Of a DNA stretch of 64,000 nt, positions 25,507-33,392 are shown piece by piece (position 1 is the first letter of the stretch; each line of letters starts with the position of its first letter). The position numbers and the translations under genes are program-made. The DNA lies in contig OZ244836.1 of assembly GCA_965220645.1 (NCBI GenBank), positions 1,736,001 to 1,800,000 of the forward strand, written 5' to 3'. The notes under the pieces were generated by a model, which searched no databases, was not told the origin of the DNA, and saw nothing but the letters and a program-made list of their open reading frames with translations. The DNA is from Aldehydirespirator sp965220645. GTDB lineage: Bacteria > Actinomycetota > Acidimicrobiia > Acidimicrobiales > Aldehydirespiratoraceae.

Positions 25507-25986
25507 TCAGGCCACCTCGACGACGGTGACCTTCTGGCGACCGGCGGGAGAGTCGAACTCAAGGGCGTCTCCCTCGGCCGCACCCAGCAGCGCCTCGCCC
25601 ATCGGTGATCCGGGCGAGACCACGACAACGTCGTCCTGCCGCTCCTCGATCACTCCGACTAGGAAACGCTCGGGTTCGTCGTCGCCGTCGTAGAGGACGG
25701 CCACCACCGATCCGAGGATCACTCTGGAATGGCCGCCGGCGCCGTTGTCTCCGTCAATGATCTCTGCGTTGGTCAGGATCCGGGTGAGGTGGATGATCCG
25801 GCCCTCCAGCTTGGCCTGCTCCTCCTTGGCCGCGTGGTAGTCGCCGTTCTCGGACAGGTCTCCCAGTTTGCGGGCGGCTTCGATCTTGTCGGCTATCTCG
25901 ATGCGGCCCCGGGTGCTGAGTTCCTGCAGTTCGGTGCTGAGCCGGTCGTGCGCGGCTTGCGAGAGATGGTGTGCATCGGGCATCAC
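25507..25986 (-). CDS. greA: Transcription elongation factor GreA
   Basis: A 159-residue GreA that rescues backtracked RNA polymerase by stimulating transcript cleavage. The N-terminal coiled coil (~1-80) carries the acidic tip DLSENGDYHAAKEEQ, and the C-terminal domain (~90-159) has SPGSPMGEALLGAAEGD, typical for GreA. It starts at ATG 25986 or 25983. It heads a minus-strand run greA-small membrane protein-leuC-leuD and is divergent from the leuB leader. Confidence 0.95.
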   Translation of the reverse strand: MMPDAHHLSQAAHDRLSTELQELSTRGRIEIADKIEAARKLGDLSENGDYHAAKEEQAKLEGRIIHLTRILTNAEIIDGDNGAGGHSRVILGSVVAVLYDGDDEPERFLVGVIEERQDDVVVVSPGSPMGEALLGAAEGDALEFDSPAGRQKVTVVEVA

Positions 25987-26007
25987 ATCAATCTACCGGC
26001 GGCGCGT

Positions 26008-26013
26008 TATGCT
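26008..26013 (+). promoter_or_regulatory. -10 box of leuB leader
   Basis: TATGCT ends 7 bases before a GTG at 26021 that opens a 15-codon frame. The spacing is the same as before several leaderless genes in this window. Confidence 0.5.
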
Positions 26014-26020
26014 GATGGCC

Positions 26021-26068
26021 GTGGCGTACCGGCCCAGCACGAACCCACCCAGCATCGCAATTCCTTAG
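26021..26068 (+). CDS. Putative leader peptide upstream of leuB
   Basis: A 15-codon frame opens with GTG 7 bases after a -10 box and stops at TAG immediately before a strong hairpin. It would encode MAYRPSTNPPSIAIP, with two isoleucine codons (ATC and the rare ATT) and four prolines near its end and no leucine. Its place just before paired hairpins is that of an attenuator leader peptide. A longer reading from ATG 26009 would give 19 codons. Confidence 0.45.
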   Translation: MAYRPSTNPPSIAIP

Positions 26069-26127
26069 CGCGCGCCATCCCGGCGCGCGCACCCGACCGT
26101 CCACCCAGGTGGACGGTTTCTTTATTT
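26068..26127 (+). terminator. Attenuator-like hairpin pair upstream of leuB
   Basis: Hairpin 1 is a perfect 9-base-pair stem, GCGCGCGCC (26068-26076) with GGCGCGCGC (26082-26090). Hairpin 2 pairs CCGTCCACC (26097-26105) with GGTGGACGG (26108-26116) and is followed by the T-rich tract TTTCTTTATTT (26117-26127), a clear intrinsic terminator. It lies 77 bases before the leuB start, so transcription must pass it to reach leuB. Confidence 0.75.
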
Positions 26128-26203
26128 GGGCACCGGACCCGGTATCACGAACCACCAGCAGAATTAGCGACACCGCAGGCGCACAACAGGCGAGAGACCA
26201 GAC

Positions 26204-27184
26204 ATGGCACATCGAGTGGGAGTCATCGGAGGCGACGGCATCGGCCCCGAGGTCGTGGCCGAGGGCCTGAAGGTGATCGCGGCCGCGGGCGTGGACCTGG
26301 ACATCACGCACTACGACCTGGGCGGCAGCCGCTACCTGCGGGACGGGACCGTGCTCGACGACGCCACCTTGGCTGAGTGGCGGGGCCTCGACGCGCTGTA
26401 CGTGGGCGCGGTGGGCACCCCGGAGGTGCCGCCGGGGGTCATCGAGAGGGGCCTGCTCCTCAAGATGCGCTTCGAGTTGGACCTATACATCAACCTGCGG
26501 CCCTTCAATGCGCCGGCCCACGACTTCGTGGTAATCCGCGAGAACACCGAGGGCACCTATGCCGGGGAGGGCGGCTTCCTGCGGCGGGGCACTCCCTTCG
26601 AGATCGCCACCCAGGGGTCGGTCAACACTCGCCACGGCGTCGAACGGGCCATTCGCTACGCGTTCGACCTGGCCACGACCCGGCGCAAGCATGTGACGCT
26701 GGTGCACAAGACAAACGTGCTCACCTTCGCCGGCGACCTCTGGGAGCGCACTTTCGACGAGGTCGCGGCCGGTTACCCCGACGTGTCTACGGCCTACAAC
26801 CATGTCGACGCGGCGTGCATCTACTTCGTGGAGGATCCCGCCCGCTACGACGTGATCGTCACCGACAACCTCTTCGGAGACATCCTCACCGACCTCGGCG
26901 GCGCAGTGTCGGGCGGCATCGGACTGGCCCCCACGGCCAACCTGCATCCCGGACAGGTCTCGATGTTCGAGCCGGTCCACGGCTCGGCGCCCGACATCGT
27001 GGGCACCGGACGGGCCAATCCCGTCGCGGCGGTGCTGTCCGGCGCGATGATGTTGGACCACCTCGGAGAGACCGAGGCCGCCGAACGGATCCGTAAGGCC
27101 TGCGACCGACCCCAGTCGCTCGCGGGCACCACCAGCGAGATCGGTGACGCCATCGTCGCCGGTCTCGCCGACCAGCAGGCCTGA
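26204..27184 (+). CDS. leuB: 3-isopropylmalate dehydrogenase
   Basis: A 326-residue NAD-dependent decarboxylating dehydrogenase. It begins GVIGGDGIGPEV and has FELDLYINLRPF, the conserved VIRENTEGTYAGEGG, the metal-binding TDNLFGDILTDLGGAVSGGIGLAPTAN split as two motifs, and EPVHGSAPDIVGTG. It is shorter than the ~350-residue proteobacterial form but normal for Actinobacteria. It oxidises 3-isopropylmalate and, with CimA nearby, may also act on erythro-3-methylmalate. It is followed by ilvE after 52 bases. Confidence 0.94.
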   Translation: MAHRVGVIGGDGIGPEVVAEGLKVIAAAGVDLDITHYDLGGSRYLRDGTVLDDATLAEWRGLDALYVGAVGTPEVPPGVIERGLLLKMRFELDLYINLRPFNAPAHDFVVIRENTEGTYAGEGGFLRRGTPFEIATQGSVNTRHGVERAIRYAFDLATTRRKHVTLVHKTNVLTFAGDLWERTFDEVAAGYPDVSTAYNHVDAACIYFVEDPARYDVIVTDNLFGDILTDLGGAVSGGIGLAPTANLHPGQVSMFEPVHGSAPDIVGTGRANPVAAVLSGAMMLDHLGETEAAERIRKACDRPQSLAGTTSEIGDAIVAGLADQQA

Positions 27185-27236
27185 GACCAGGACACACCGC
27201 AACCGAAGAGCCACTCACCGAAAGCCACCCCAAGAC

Positions 27237-28157
27237 ATGACCATCACACCCACCAAGCACATCTGGATGAACGGGGAGCTGGTTCCCTGGCAGGACGCCA
27301 AGATCCATGTGCTGTCGCACTCGCTGCACTACGGGACGGGCGTGTTCGAGGGCATCCGCACCTACGCCACCGACGACGGCCCCGCGGTCTTCCGGCTGAC
27401 CGACCACATCCAGCGGCTCTACAACTCGGCCAAGATCCTCAACATGGGTATGCCGTACTCGGTGCCCGAGATCGTGGACGCGTGCAAGCTGGTAGTGCGC
27501 GACAGCGGGCTGCCCGAGTGCTACGTGCGCCCCATCGCCTACTACGGCTACGGCGAGATCGGCCTGTCCACCGCTGGCTGCACCACCGACATCGCCATCG
27601 CGGTGTGGCCCTGGGGGGCCTACCTGGGCGACGACGCCCTCACCAAGGGCGTCCGGCTGAAGATCTCGTCTTGGGCCCGCCACGACCACAACATCATGCC
27701 GCCCGCCTCCAAGACCACCGGCAACTACGCCAACTCGACGCTGGCCAAGATGGAGGCTCTACGGGCCGGCTACGACGAGGCCATCATGCTCAATCCTGCC
27801 GGGCTCGTGTCGGAGTGCAGCGGCGAGAACATCTTTGCGGGCACCCCCGACCTGCTGGTGACACCGCCTCTGTCGTCGGGAGCGCTGCCCGGCATCACGC
27901 AGGACTCGGTCATGTCCATCGCCCGCGACATCGGCATCGACGCCGTGATCGGCGAGCTGGCCCGCAGCGACCTGTACATCGCGCAGGAGATCTTCGTGTG
28001 CGGCACCGCCACCGAGGTCGGCGCGGTCAACTCGGTGGACGACCGGCTGCTGGAGTGCCCCGGCCCGCGCACCCTGGCGATCGCCGAGGCCTACGCGGAC
28101 GTCGTGCGGGGCCGCAACGACCGCTACAAGACGTGGAACGAGTATGTCCATGAGTAG
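27237..28157 (+). CDS. ilvE: Branched-chain amino acid aminotransferase
   Basis: A 306-residue fold-type IV PLP enzyme that makes Leu, Ile and Val from their 2-oxo acids. It has HSLHYGTGVFEGIRTY, RPIAYYGYGEIGL, the Schiff-base lysine region PPASKTTGNYANS and NPAGLVSECSGENIFAG. The length matches the IlvE group I type. The ATG at 27237 begins the family match (TPTKHIWMNGELVPW). Its last codons overlap the cimA start, so the pair is translationally coupled. Confidence 0.94.
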   Translation: MTITPTKHIWMNGELVPWQDAKIHVLSHSLHYGTGVFEGIRTYATDDGPAVFRLTDHIQRLYNSAKILNMGMPYSVPEIVDACKLVVRDSGLPECYVRPIAYYGYGEIGLSTAGCTTDIAIAVWPWGAYLGDDALTKGVRLKISSWARHDHNIMPPASKTTGNYANSTLAKMEALRAGYDEAIMLNPAGLVSECSGENIFAGTPDLLVTPPLSSGALPGITQDSVMSIARDIGIDAVIGELARSDLYIAQEIFVCGTATEVGAVNSVDDRLLECPGPRTLAIAEAYADVVRGRNDRYKTWNEYVHE

Positions 28158-29757
28158 CGGTGAGCGCCCCGCCGTAGAGATCTACGACACCACGCTGCGC
28201 GACGGGACCCAGCTTGAGGGCATCTCGCTCACTGTCGATGACAAGCTGCGCATCGCTGAGCAGCTCGACTATCTCGGGGTCGCCTTCATCGAGGGGGGCT
28301 GGCCTGGCGCCAACCCCAAGGACGACGAGTTCTTCGAGCGGGCCCGCACCGAACTCGACCTCAAGATCAGCGAACTCGTCGCCTTCGGTTCCACTCGCCG
28401 GGCCCGGGGCAAGGTCGACTCCGACCAGGTGCTCGCCCATCTGGCTGCGGCCGGTACGTCGGCGGTGTGCATTGTCGGCAAGTGCTGGGACTACCACGTC
28501 ACCGAAGCGCTGCAGACCACCCTGGACGAGGGCGTGGCCATGGTGGCCGACTCGGTCGAGTTCCTGGCCGCCGCAGGCAAGCGGGTGCTGTTCGACGCAG
28601 AGCACTTCTTCGACGGCTTCCGCCACAACCCCGAGTTCAGCCTGCGGGTGCTGGAGGCTGCGGCCATGGCCGGAGCGTCCACGGTGGTGCTGTGTGACAC
28701 GAACGGCGGCACCCTGCCCGGTGACATCTCCACCGCGGTGGCGGCGGTGGTGGCCCACGTGGACTGCGATGTCGGGATCCACCTCCACAACGACACCGGC
28801 TGCGGGGTGGCCAACGCGCTGGCCGCGGTGGAGGCCGGCGCCTTGCATGTGCAGGGCACTATCAACGGCTACGGCGAGCGGGTCGGCAACTGCGACTTGG
28901 TGCCGATCATCGCCAACCTCGAGTTGAAGATGGGCATGCGGGCGCTGCCCGAGGGTCACCTGCCCCGCCTCACGTCGGTGTCGCACCACGTGGCCGAGCT
29001 GGTCAACCTGCCGATGAACTCCCAGCAGCCCTACGTAGGGGCGAGCGCCTTCGCCCACAAGGCAGGACTGCACGCCAGCGCGCTGAGTCGCCGCTCTGAT
29101 GCCTACGAGCACGTGTCACCGGAGTTGGTCGGCAACGGCACCAGGGTGCTGGTGTCGGAGATGGCCGGCCGCTCCACCCTGGAGATGCGGGCCGCGGAGC
29201 TCGGTCTTGACATCGACGGCCGGGTGCTGGGCGACGTGATCGACACCCTCAAGCGGCTGGAGCACTCCGGGTACCACTTCGAGGCGGCTGACGCCTCGTT
29301 GGAGCTTCTGATGCGGGGCGCGAGCGGCTGGGAGCAGGACTACTTCCGGCTGGAGTCGTTCCGGGTGTCGCTGGACCACCGCTCCGGCACGGGGGCGCGG
29401 GCCTGGAACGATGTGTCGGTCGAGGTCGACACCGAGGCCACCGTGAAGCTGTGGGTCTGCGGTGAGCGCCGTGTGGCCGTAGGGGAGGGCAACGGCCCTG
29501 TCAACGCTCTGGACACCGCGCTGCGCAACGCCCTGGGCGACATCTACCCGGCATTGGAGAACATCTCGCTCACCGACTTCAAGGTCCGGGTGCTCGACAC
29601 CCAGAAGGGCACCGGGGCGGTGACCCGGGTGTTGGTCGACTCCACCGACCGCCGCAGCGTGTGGACCACCATCGGCGTGTCGGAGAACATCATCGAGGCG
29701 TCCTGGCAGGCTCTGGCCGACTCGGTCGTGTACGGCCTGCTCCACGCCGACGACTAG
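28144..29757 (+). CDS. cimA: Citramalate synthase
   Basis: A 537-residue HMGL-like acyltransferase with the order EIYDTTLRDGTQLEGISLT, FIEGGWPGANPKDDEFF, VLCDTNGG and GIHLHNDTGCGVANALAAVEAGA, then a C-terminal LeuA-type regulatory domain (~390-537). GGWPGANPKD and the overall length mark it as citramalate synthase (pyruvate + acetyl-CoA) rather than 2-isopropylmalate synthase. It is the first step of threonine-independent isoleucine synthesis; LeuC, LeuD and LeuB can complete the route to 2-oxobutyrate. The start is ATG 28144 or 28150, both inside the ilvE end. Confidence 0.9.
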   Translation: MSMSSGERPAVEIYDTTLRDGTQLEGISLTVDDKLRIAEQLDYLGVAFIEGGWPGANPKDDEFFERARTELDLKISELVAFGSTRRARGKVDSDQVLAHLAAAGTSAVCIVGKCWDYHVTEALQTTLDEGVAMVADSVEFLAAAGKRVLFDAEHFFDGFRHNPEFSLRVLEAAAMAGASTVVLCDTNGGTLPGDISTAVAAVVAHVDCDVGIHLHNDTGCGVANALAAVEAGALHVQGTINGYGERVGNCDLVPIIANLELKMGMRALPEGHLPRLTSVSHHVAELVNLPMNSQQPYVGASAFAHKAGLHASALSRRSDAYEHVSPELVGNGTRVLVSEMAGRSTLEMRAAELGLDIDGRVLGDVIDTLKRLEHSGYHFEAADASLELLMRGASGWEQDYFRLESFRVSLDHRSGTGARAWNDVSVEVDTEATVKLWVCGERRVAVGEGNGPVNALDTALRNALGDIYPALENISLTDFKVRVLDTQKGTGAVTRVLVDSTDRRSVWTTIGVSENIIEASWQALADSVVYGLLHADD

Positions 29758-29814
29758 CCCACTCAGCTGATTGCCCTCCCGCCGACCTAGCCGTCGCCTT
29801 GCTCCAGCGCGGCC

Positions 29815-29820
29815 TACGCT
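29815..29820 (+). promoter_or_regulatory. -10 box before unknown gene
   Basis: TACGCT ends 8 bases before the GTG at 29829 with no ribosome site, so the transcript is probably leaderless. Confidence 0.45.
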
Positions 29821-29828
29821 GTGCGTTC

Positions 29829-30347
29829 GTGGCTGCTCCGTCCCATGTCCCGGCCACGGCTGAGGCTCCTTCGAGCTACCGGTCGCCGCCGCGGCGGGAC
29901 GATCCGTGGCTGGCGGACCGGCCCGGGGAGGTCGTGGGCGGCGAGGCTCCCGCGGGGCCGGGCCTCGGCAATCAGGGTCCTGGCCAGGGCTACGCGCTCA
30001 AGCTGGCCGAGCGTTTTGCCGGCCAACTCGTGCTGGCGGCCGGCGAGCGGGAGGACGATGCGCTGGCCGGATGCGTCGCGGTGGCGCTGCGCCGAGCTTC
30101 GCTCTTCTGTCGGGCGCCGGTGATGCACGACCTGCGGCTGGCCTTGGAGCTGTTCGGTTTCCTGGCCGAGGCCGACGACGAGCTGGTGGCCTGGCGCCGG
30201 GACCGCTTCGCCGGCGCGGCCGGCCATCACGGCTACCACGTGAAGCTGCGCCTGGCCGATGTGGTGCCGGAGGAGACACTGCGCCGCACGCCGGCCGTAG
30301 TAGCCGGAGCCCGCGCCGAGAACTGGCGAACCCCGCTCGGTCTCTAG
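29829..30347 (+). CDS. Conserved-looking protein of unknown function
   Basis: A 172-residue soluble protein I do not recognise. The first ~60 residues are rich in Pro, Gly and Ala and look disordered. The rest is helical (YALKLAERFAGQLVLAAGEREDDALAGCVAVALRRASLF, then HDLRLALELFGFLAEADDELVAWRRDRF) and ends HHGYHVKLRLADVVPEETL. Codon use is that of its neighbours. It stands alone after cimA (71 bases) and converges on the RDD protein gene. The GTG at 29829 was chosen because a -10 box precedes it and the longer frame overlaps cimA. Confidence 0.65.
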   Translation: MAAPSHVPATAEAPSSYRSPPRRDDPWLADRPGEVVGGEAPAGPGLGNQGPGQGYALKLAERFAGQLVLAAGEREDDALAGCVAVALRRASLFCRAPVMHDLRLALELFGFLAEADDELVAWRRDRFAGAAGHHGYHVKLRLADVVPEETLRRTPAVVAGARAENWRTPLGL

Positions 30348-30387
30348 GCAACGCTGCCTGACATCCGGGCGGCGGCCGGTCTCAACG

Positions 30388-30894
30388 TCAGACCTTGACG
30401 ACCAGCGTCTTCACCGCCTTGTCGTGCCAGCCCTGGCGGCGATCATCCCAGAGCAGCGAGGCGTGGACCAGCAGGCCGGGGATGATCAGCACGATGTAGC
30501 CGATGGTTGGAATGATCCAGCGTCCGGCCGACGGTCCCCACTCGGGTACGCCTCCGCTGTCGGCCCTGACGACCTTGATGCTGGTCGCCATCTTGCCGGG
30601 GGTCTGTCCCTTGAGGGCGACGAACACGATCTCGTAGGCGGCGCCGGCCAAGATGGGGATGACGAAAGGCTCGATGAGCCCGGCGATCGCCCCGACGATG
30701 GCGACGATGATGATGTCGATGATCCTGGCTCCGAGGCGTCCGCCGGGCGTTGCCAGTTGCACGGTCTCTCCGGTGCCCAGAGCGGCAAATCCCGCGGCGG
30801 GGGCGCTCCCGCCGCCAGAGGGACCCGGTGGCGGGGGAGGAGGTTCGGAGGACCATCCCGAGTCGTCGGGCGGGGGCGGGGGCATATCGGACAT
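30388..30894 (-). CDS. RDD family membrane protein
   Basis: A 168-residue protein with a proline-rich cytoplasmic start (MPPPPPDDSG with PPPPPPGPSGGG), then an RDD domain: the GGRLGARIIDIIIVAIVGA helix with its Arg-Asp signature, a second hydrophobic segment (FVIPILAGAAYEIVFVALKG), the conserved TPGKMATSIKVVRAD loop, and a third helix (WIIPTIGYIVLIIPGLLV) ending LLWDDRRQGWHDKAVKTLVV. RDD proteins are small multipass membrane proteins, some linked to ion transport; this one's role is unknown. The ATG at 30894 starts the domain layout common in Actinobacteria. Confidence 0.85.
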   Translation of the reverse strand: MSDMPPPPPDDSGWSSEPPPPPPGPSGGGSAPAAGFAALGTGETVQLATPGGRLGARIIDIIIVAIVGAIAGLIEPFVIPILAGAAYEIVFVALKGQTPGKMATSIKVVRADSGGVPEWGPSAGRWIIPTIGYIVLIIPGLLVHASLLWDDRRQGWHDKAVKTLVVKV

Positions 30895-31012
30895 GGGCGG
30901 CTCCTGTGGGCTCGGAGACGGGCGTCTGTTACGACGGTAGCAGAGCACCCTCAGGCCGGATAGGAGTCCCATTGGGTCCACCGCGCGCCGCAGCAGCCTC
31001 TGGAGGCGTCGG

Positions 31013-31018
31013 TAGTCT
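31013..31018 (+). promoter_or_regulatory. -10 box before gltX
   Basis: TAGTCT ends 6 bases before the GTG at 31025 with no Shine-Dalgarno sequence, which fits a leaderless gltX mRNA. Confidence 0.5.
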
Positions 31019-31024
31019 CACCGT

Positions 31025-32440
31025 GTGAGTTCGGTCAGGGTTCGATTCGCGCCCGCGCCTACAGGGTTCCTGCATGTCGGCAGTGGGCGCACGGCGCTGT
31101 TCAACTGGCTGTTCGCGCGGCATCACGGCGGTGAGATGGTGCTGCGGGTGGAGGACACCGACGCCTCGCTCAAGACCCAGGAGTACGTGGACGCCATCGT
31201 CGAGCCGTTGCGATGGCTGGGCCTCGACTGGGATTCGGGTCCCTACTTCCAGTCCGAGCGCCGCGACCTGCACGTCGCCGCCATCGGGCAGTTGTTAGCC
31301 GACGGCGCCGCCTACTACTGCGACCTGACCAGGGACGAGATCGAGGCGCGGTGCGCCGCGGCCGGGCTGCCGGCCGGCTACCACGGCTGGTCCCGTGACC
31401 GCGATGTGGCCGACGGGCCGGGCGTGGTGGTGCGGTTCAGATGTCCCGACGACGGCACCACCGTCGTGGACGACATCGTGCGGGGGCAGGTGAGCTTCCC
31501 GAACGAGTCGCTGGAGGACTTCGTCATCCGCCGCGGCGATGGGTCTCCGACCTTCCATCTCGCCAACGCGGTCGACGACCACGACATGGCGATCACCCAT
31601 GTGATCAGGGGCGAGGACTTGCTCAACACCACCCCTCGCGTGCAGCTCATCTGGCAGGCCCTCGGCTACGGCCCCCCGCCCAGGTACGCCCACCTGCCGC
31701 TGCTGGTAAACGCCAAGCGCCAGAAGCTGTCCAAGCGGCGCGATGACGTTGCCCTCGATGACTACCGCCGCCGGGGGTACCTGCCCGAGGCCATGGTCAA
31801 CTATCTGGCCCTGCTGGGATGGGGGCCGCCCGACGAGGTGGAGATCCGCCCGCTGGACGAGATCGTCGCCCTGTTCGACCTTGACGCCGTCAAGCCGGCC
31901 GCTGCCTTCTTCGACCCGGCTCGCCTCGACCACATCAGTTCTGCGTACATCAAGGCCCTCACTCCCGAGCAGTTCGCGGACCGGGCCGAGCCGTTCCTGA
32001 CCCGCCCCGACACCCCGTGGCCCCCCGAGCGCTATGACCGCGAGACGGTACGGGTGCTGGCCGGCGAGATCCAGCAACGGATCTCGCACCTAGGCGGGGC
32101 CGCGGGATGGATCGACTGGATCCTGCGCCCCGATGTCGACTACGACGAGCGGGCCTGGAACAAGTCCATCGTCAAGGGACGGGCTGCCGCACAGGTGCTG
32201 GAGGCCGTGGAGGCCCGCCTGGCCGGCGATGACTTCGCGTCGGCCGAGCGCTTGGAGGCCATCGTGATGGGCGTCGGCGACGAGCTGACCGGGAGCATGG
32301 GAGCCCGTGTGCGGTCCCAGCCACCGGTCCGGGTGGCGCTCTCCGGCTCCGGCGCGGGGCTCCCACTGTGGGAGCCGATGCGCCTTCTCGGCAAGGCCGA
32401 AACTCTCAGACGCCTCCAGGCCGCACGCGCCCGTCTCTAG
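31025..32440 (+). CDS. gltX: Glutamyl-tRNA synthetase
   Basis: A 471-residue class I aminoacyl-tRNA synthetase. The HIGH-like motif appears as APAPTGFLHVGSGRTALFNW and the KMSKS-like motif as NAKRQKLSKRRDD. The DIVRGQVSFPNESLEDFVI and ITHVIRGEDLLNTTPRVQL stretches are characteristic, and the anticodon-binding domain spans ~300-471. In Actinobacteria this enzyme usually also charges tRNA-Gln, which GatCAB then corrects. The GTG at 31025 lies just after a -10 box. Confidence 0.95.
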   Translation: MSSVRVRFAPAPTGFLHVGSGRTALFNWLFARHHGGEMVLRVEDTDASLKTQEYVDAIVEPLRWLGLDWDSGPYFQSERRDLHVAAIGQLLADGAAYYCDLTRDEIEARCAAAGLPAGYHGWSRDRDVADGPGVVVRFRCPDDGTTVVDDIVRGQVSFPNESLEDFVIRRGDGSPTFHLANAVDDHDMAITHVIRGEDLLNTTPRVQLIWQALGYGPPPRYAHLPLLVNAKRQKLSKRRDDVALDDYRRRGYLPEAMVNYLALLGWGPPDEVEIRPLDEIVALFDLDAVKPAAAFFDPARLDHISSAYIKALTPEQFADRAEPFLTRPDTPWPPERYDRETVRVLAGEIQQRISHLGGAAGWIDWILRPDVDYDERAWNKSIVKGRAAAQVLEAVEARLAGDDFASAERLEAIVMGVGDELTGSMGARVRSQPPVRVALSGSGAGLPLWEPMRLLGKAETLRRLQAARARL

Positions 32441-32701
32441 CCTCCGGCCGAATCCACTGACCCCAGCTTCGGCTTCCCCGGCCGATCTGCCTGATCTGCT
32501 TGATCTGTTCGCGCTTTTCCGTTTATGTGACAGATTTTCGTGCGCAGAATTGAGTCGGCGGGTGGGCCAGTGTGGCGGAGGGCCCGTGCGGCTCTAGGGT
32601 GGCTGCCCTCCGCGGTTTGGCTCGGCGAAGCGGTTGCCGCGGTATGGGCTGCAGTAGTGGCCATCGCTTCCCCGAGCAAGAGCCATCCGGGGAGTTGTTC
32701 C
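32441..32701 (+). promoter_or_regulatory. Structured leader region upstream of the M23-domain gene
   Basis: A 261-base gap. It begins with three 9-base units (GATCTGCCT, GATCTGCTT, GATCTGTTC at about 32482-32510) and an AT-rich stretch that may hold a promoter (32511-32540). It then shows strong inverted repeats: GCGGAGGGC (32574-32582) with GCCCTCCGC (32603-32611), and CCGCGG twice (near 32609 and 32637). GGAG before the ATG at 32702 is the ribosome site. It looks like a folded 5' UTR, but it does not match any riboswitch I can recall. Confidence 0.5.
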
Positions 32702-33247
32702 ATGCGGTTCCCACCCGAGTTTCACCCATTCCGCGCTGGCCAGCGCTGGCTGGCCGCCTGTCGGATCGCAGCGCTCGTAGGGGCGACGGCCCTGGTCGCG
32801 CCGATGCTGGCTCCTCCGGCCGGCGCTTTGGTGCACCACGACAAGCAGCCCGTCTTCCGGCCGCCGGTGGATGCGCCTGTGGCCGACCCGTTCCGCCCGC
32901 CGGAGAACCCCTACGGTCCCGGCAACCGCGGCATCGAGTACGACACCGAGCCCGGCGACGTGGTGCGGGCCGCGGCAGCCGGCACGGTGTCCTTCGCGGG
33001 AGCAGTGGCCGGTTCCCTGCATGTGACCGTCGACCACGGCGGCGGACTGATCAGCTCGTACTCGTACCTTGAGCGCATCAGCGTGCGGGTCGGCGCGGCA
33101 GTCGACCAGGGTCGGGTGATCGGCGTCGCGGGCGAGAGGCTGCACTTCAGCGTGCGGTTGAACTCCGACTACGTCGATCCGGACGGCTTCATCGGGGTGC
33201 GCCGGGTCAAGGTGCGGCTCGTGCCGCTTCGATGGCCGTATCGCTGA
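32702..33247 (+). CDS. Exported M23-like (LytM) domain protein, likely non-catalytic
   Basis: A 181-residue protein with an N-terminal hydrophobic segment (~22-45, ALVGATALVAPMLAPPAGA) that acts as signal peptide or anchor. The rest follows the M23 peptidase fold (PVADPFRPPENPYGPGNRGIEYDT in part, GDVVRAAAAGTVSFAGAV, HGGGLISSYSYLE, GERLHFSVR). The zinc-binding HxxxD motif reads NRGIE and the first His of HxH is replaced, so it probably binds rather than cuts peptidoglycan. An M23 gene just before rpsB is common in Actinobacteria. Confidence 0.8.
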   Translation: MRFPPEFHPFRAGQRWLAACRIAALVGATALVAPMLAPPAGALVHHDKQPVFRPPVDAPVADPFRPPENPYGPGNRGIEYDTEPGDVVRAAAAGTVSFAGAVAGSLHVTVDHGGGLISSYSYLERISVRVGAAVDQGRVIGVAGERLHFSVRLNSDYVDPDGFIGVRRVKVRLVPLRWPYR

Positions 33248-33256
33248 TCCGGTGCG

Positions 33257-33272
33257 GCACCGGCACCGGTGC
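33257..33272. terminator. Short GC hairpin after the M23-domain gene
   Basis: GCACCGG-CA-CCGGTGC forms a 7-base-pair stem 10 bases after the stop. There is no T-tract, so termination is possible but not certain. Confidence 0.35.
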
Positions 33273-33290
33273 GGTCTCAGCGACCCTCGG

Positions 33291-33296
33291 TACACT
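33291..33296 (+). promoter_or_regulatory. -10 box of the rpsB operon
   Basis: TACACT fits the actinobacterial -10 consensus. A ~119-base untranslated leader would follow before rpsB. No good -35 box is seen. Confidence 0.45.
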
Positions 33297-33353
33297 TCGG
33301 AGTTGGCCCCCTGGGCCCGACGGCGTCGAGCGGCGTCGCCGAATATTTCGCAA

Positions 33354-33392
33354 CCCGCGCCTTCACCCGGTCGTCTAGGCGTCCGGCGCGGG
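33354..33392 (+). promoter_or_regulatory. rpsB leader hairpin
   Basis: CCCGCGCC (33354-33361) pairs with GGCGCGGG (33385-33392) around a 23-base loop, ending shortly before the GGGAG ribosome site. It is placed where ribosomal protein S2 represses its own mRNA in other bacteria. S2 binding is inferred. Confidence 0.45.

Noticed and set aside
26009..26068. T-box riboswitch before leuB
   Set aside because: No specifier stem or T-box sequence (AGGGTGGNACCGCG-like) is seen; a leader peptide and terminator describe the region better.
30895..31024. tRNA gene in the gap before gltX
   Set aside because: No cloverleaf arms or TTCGAATC-like loop could be found there, nor in the other gaps long enough (17262-17356, 32441-32701, 33248-33420, 58701-58827).
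32441..32701. ydaO-type c-di-AMP riboswitch
   Set aside because: The position before a cell-wall gene fits, but the conserved blocks of that riboswitch could not be found by eye.
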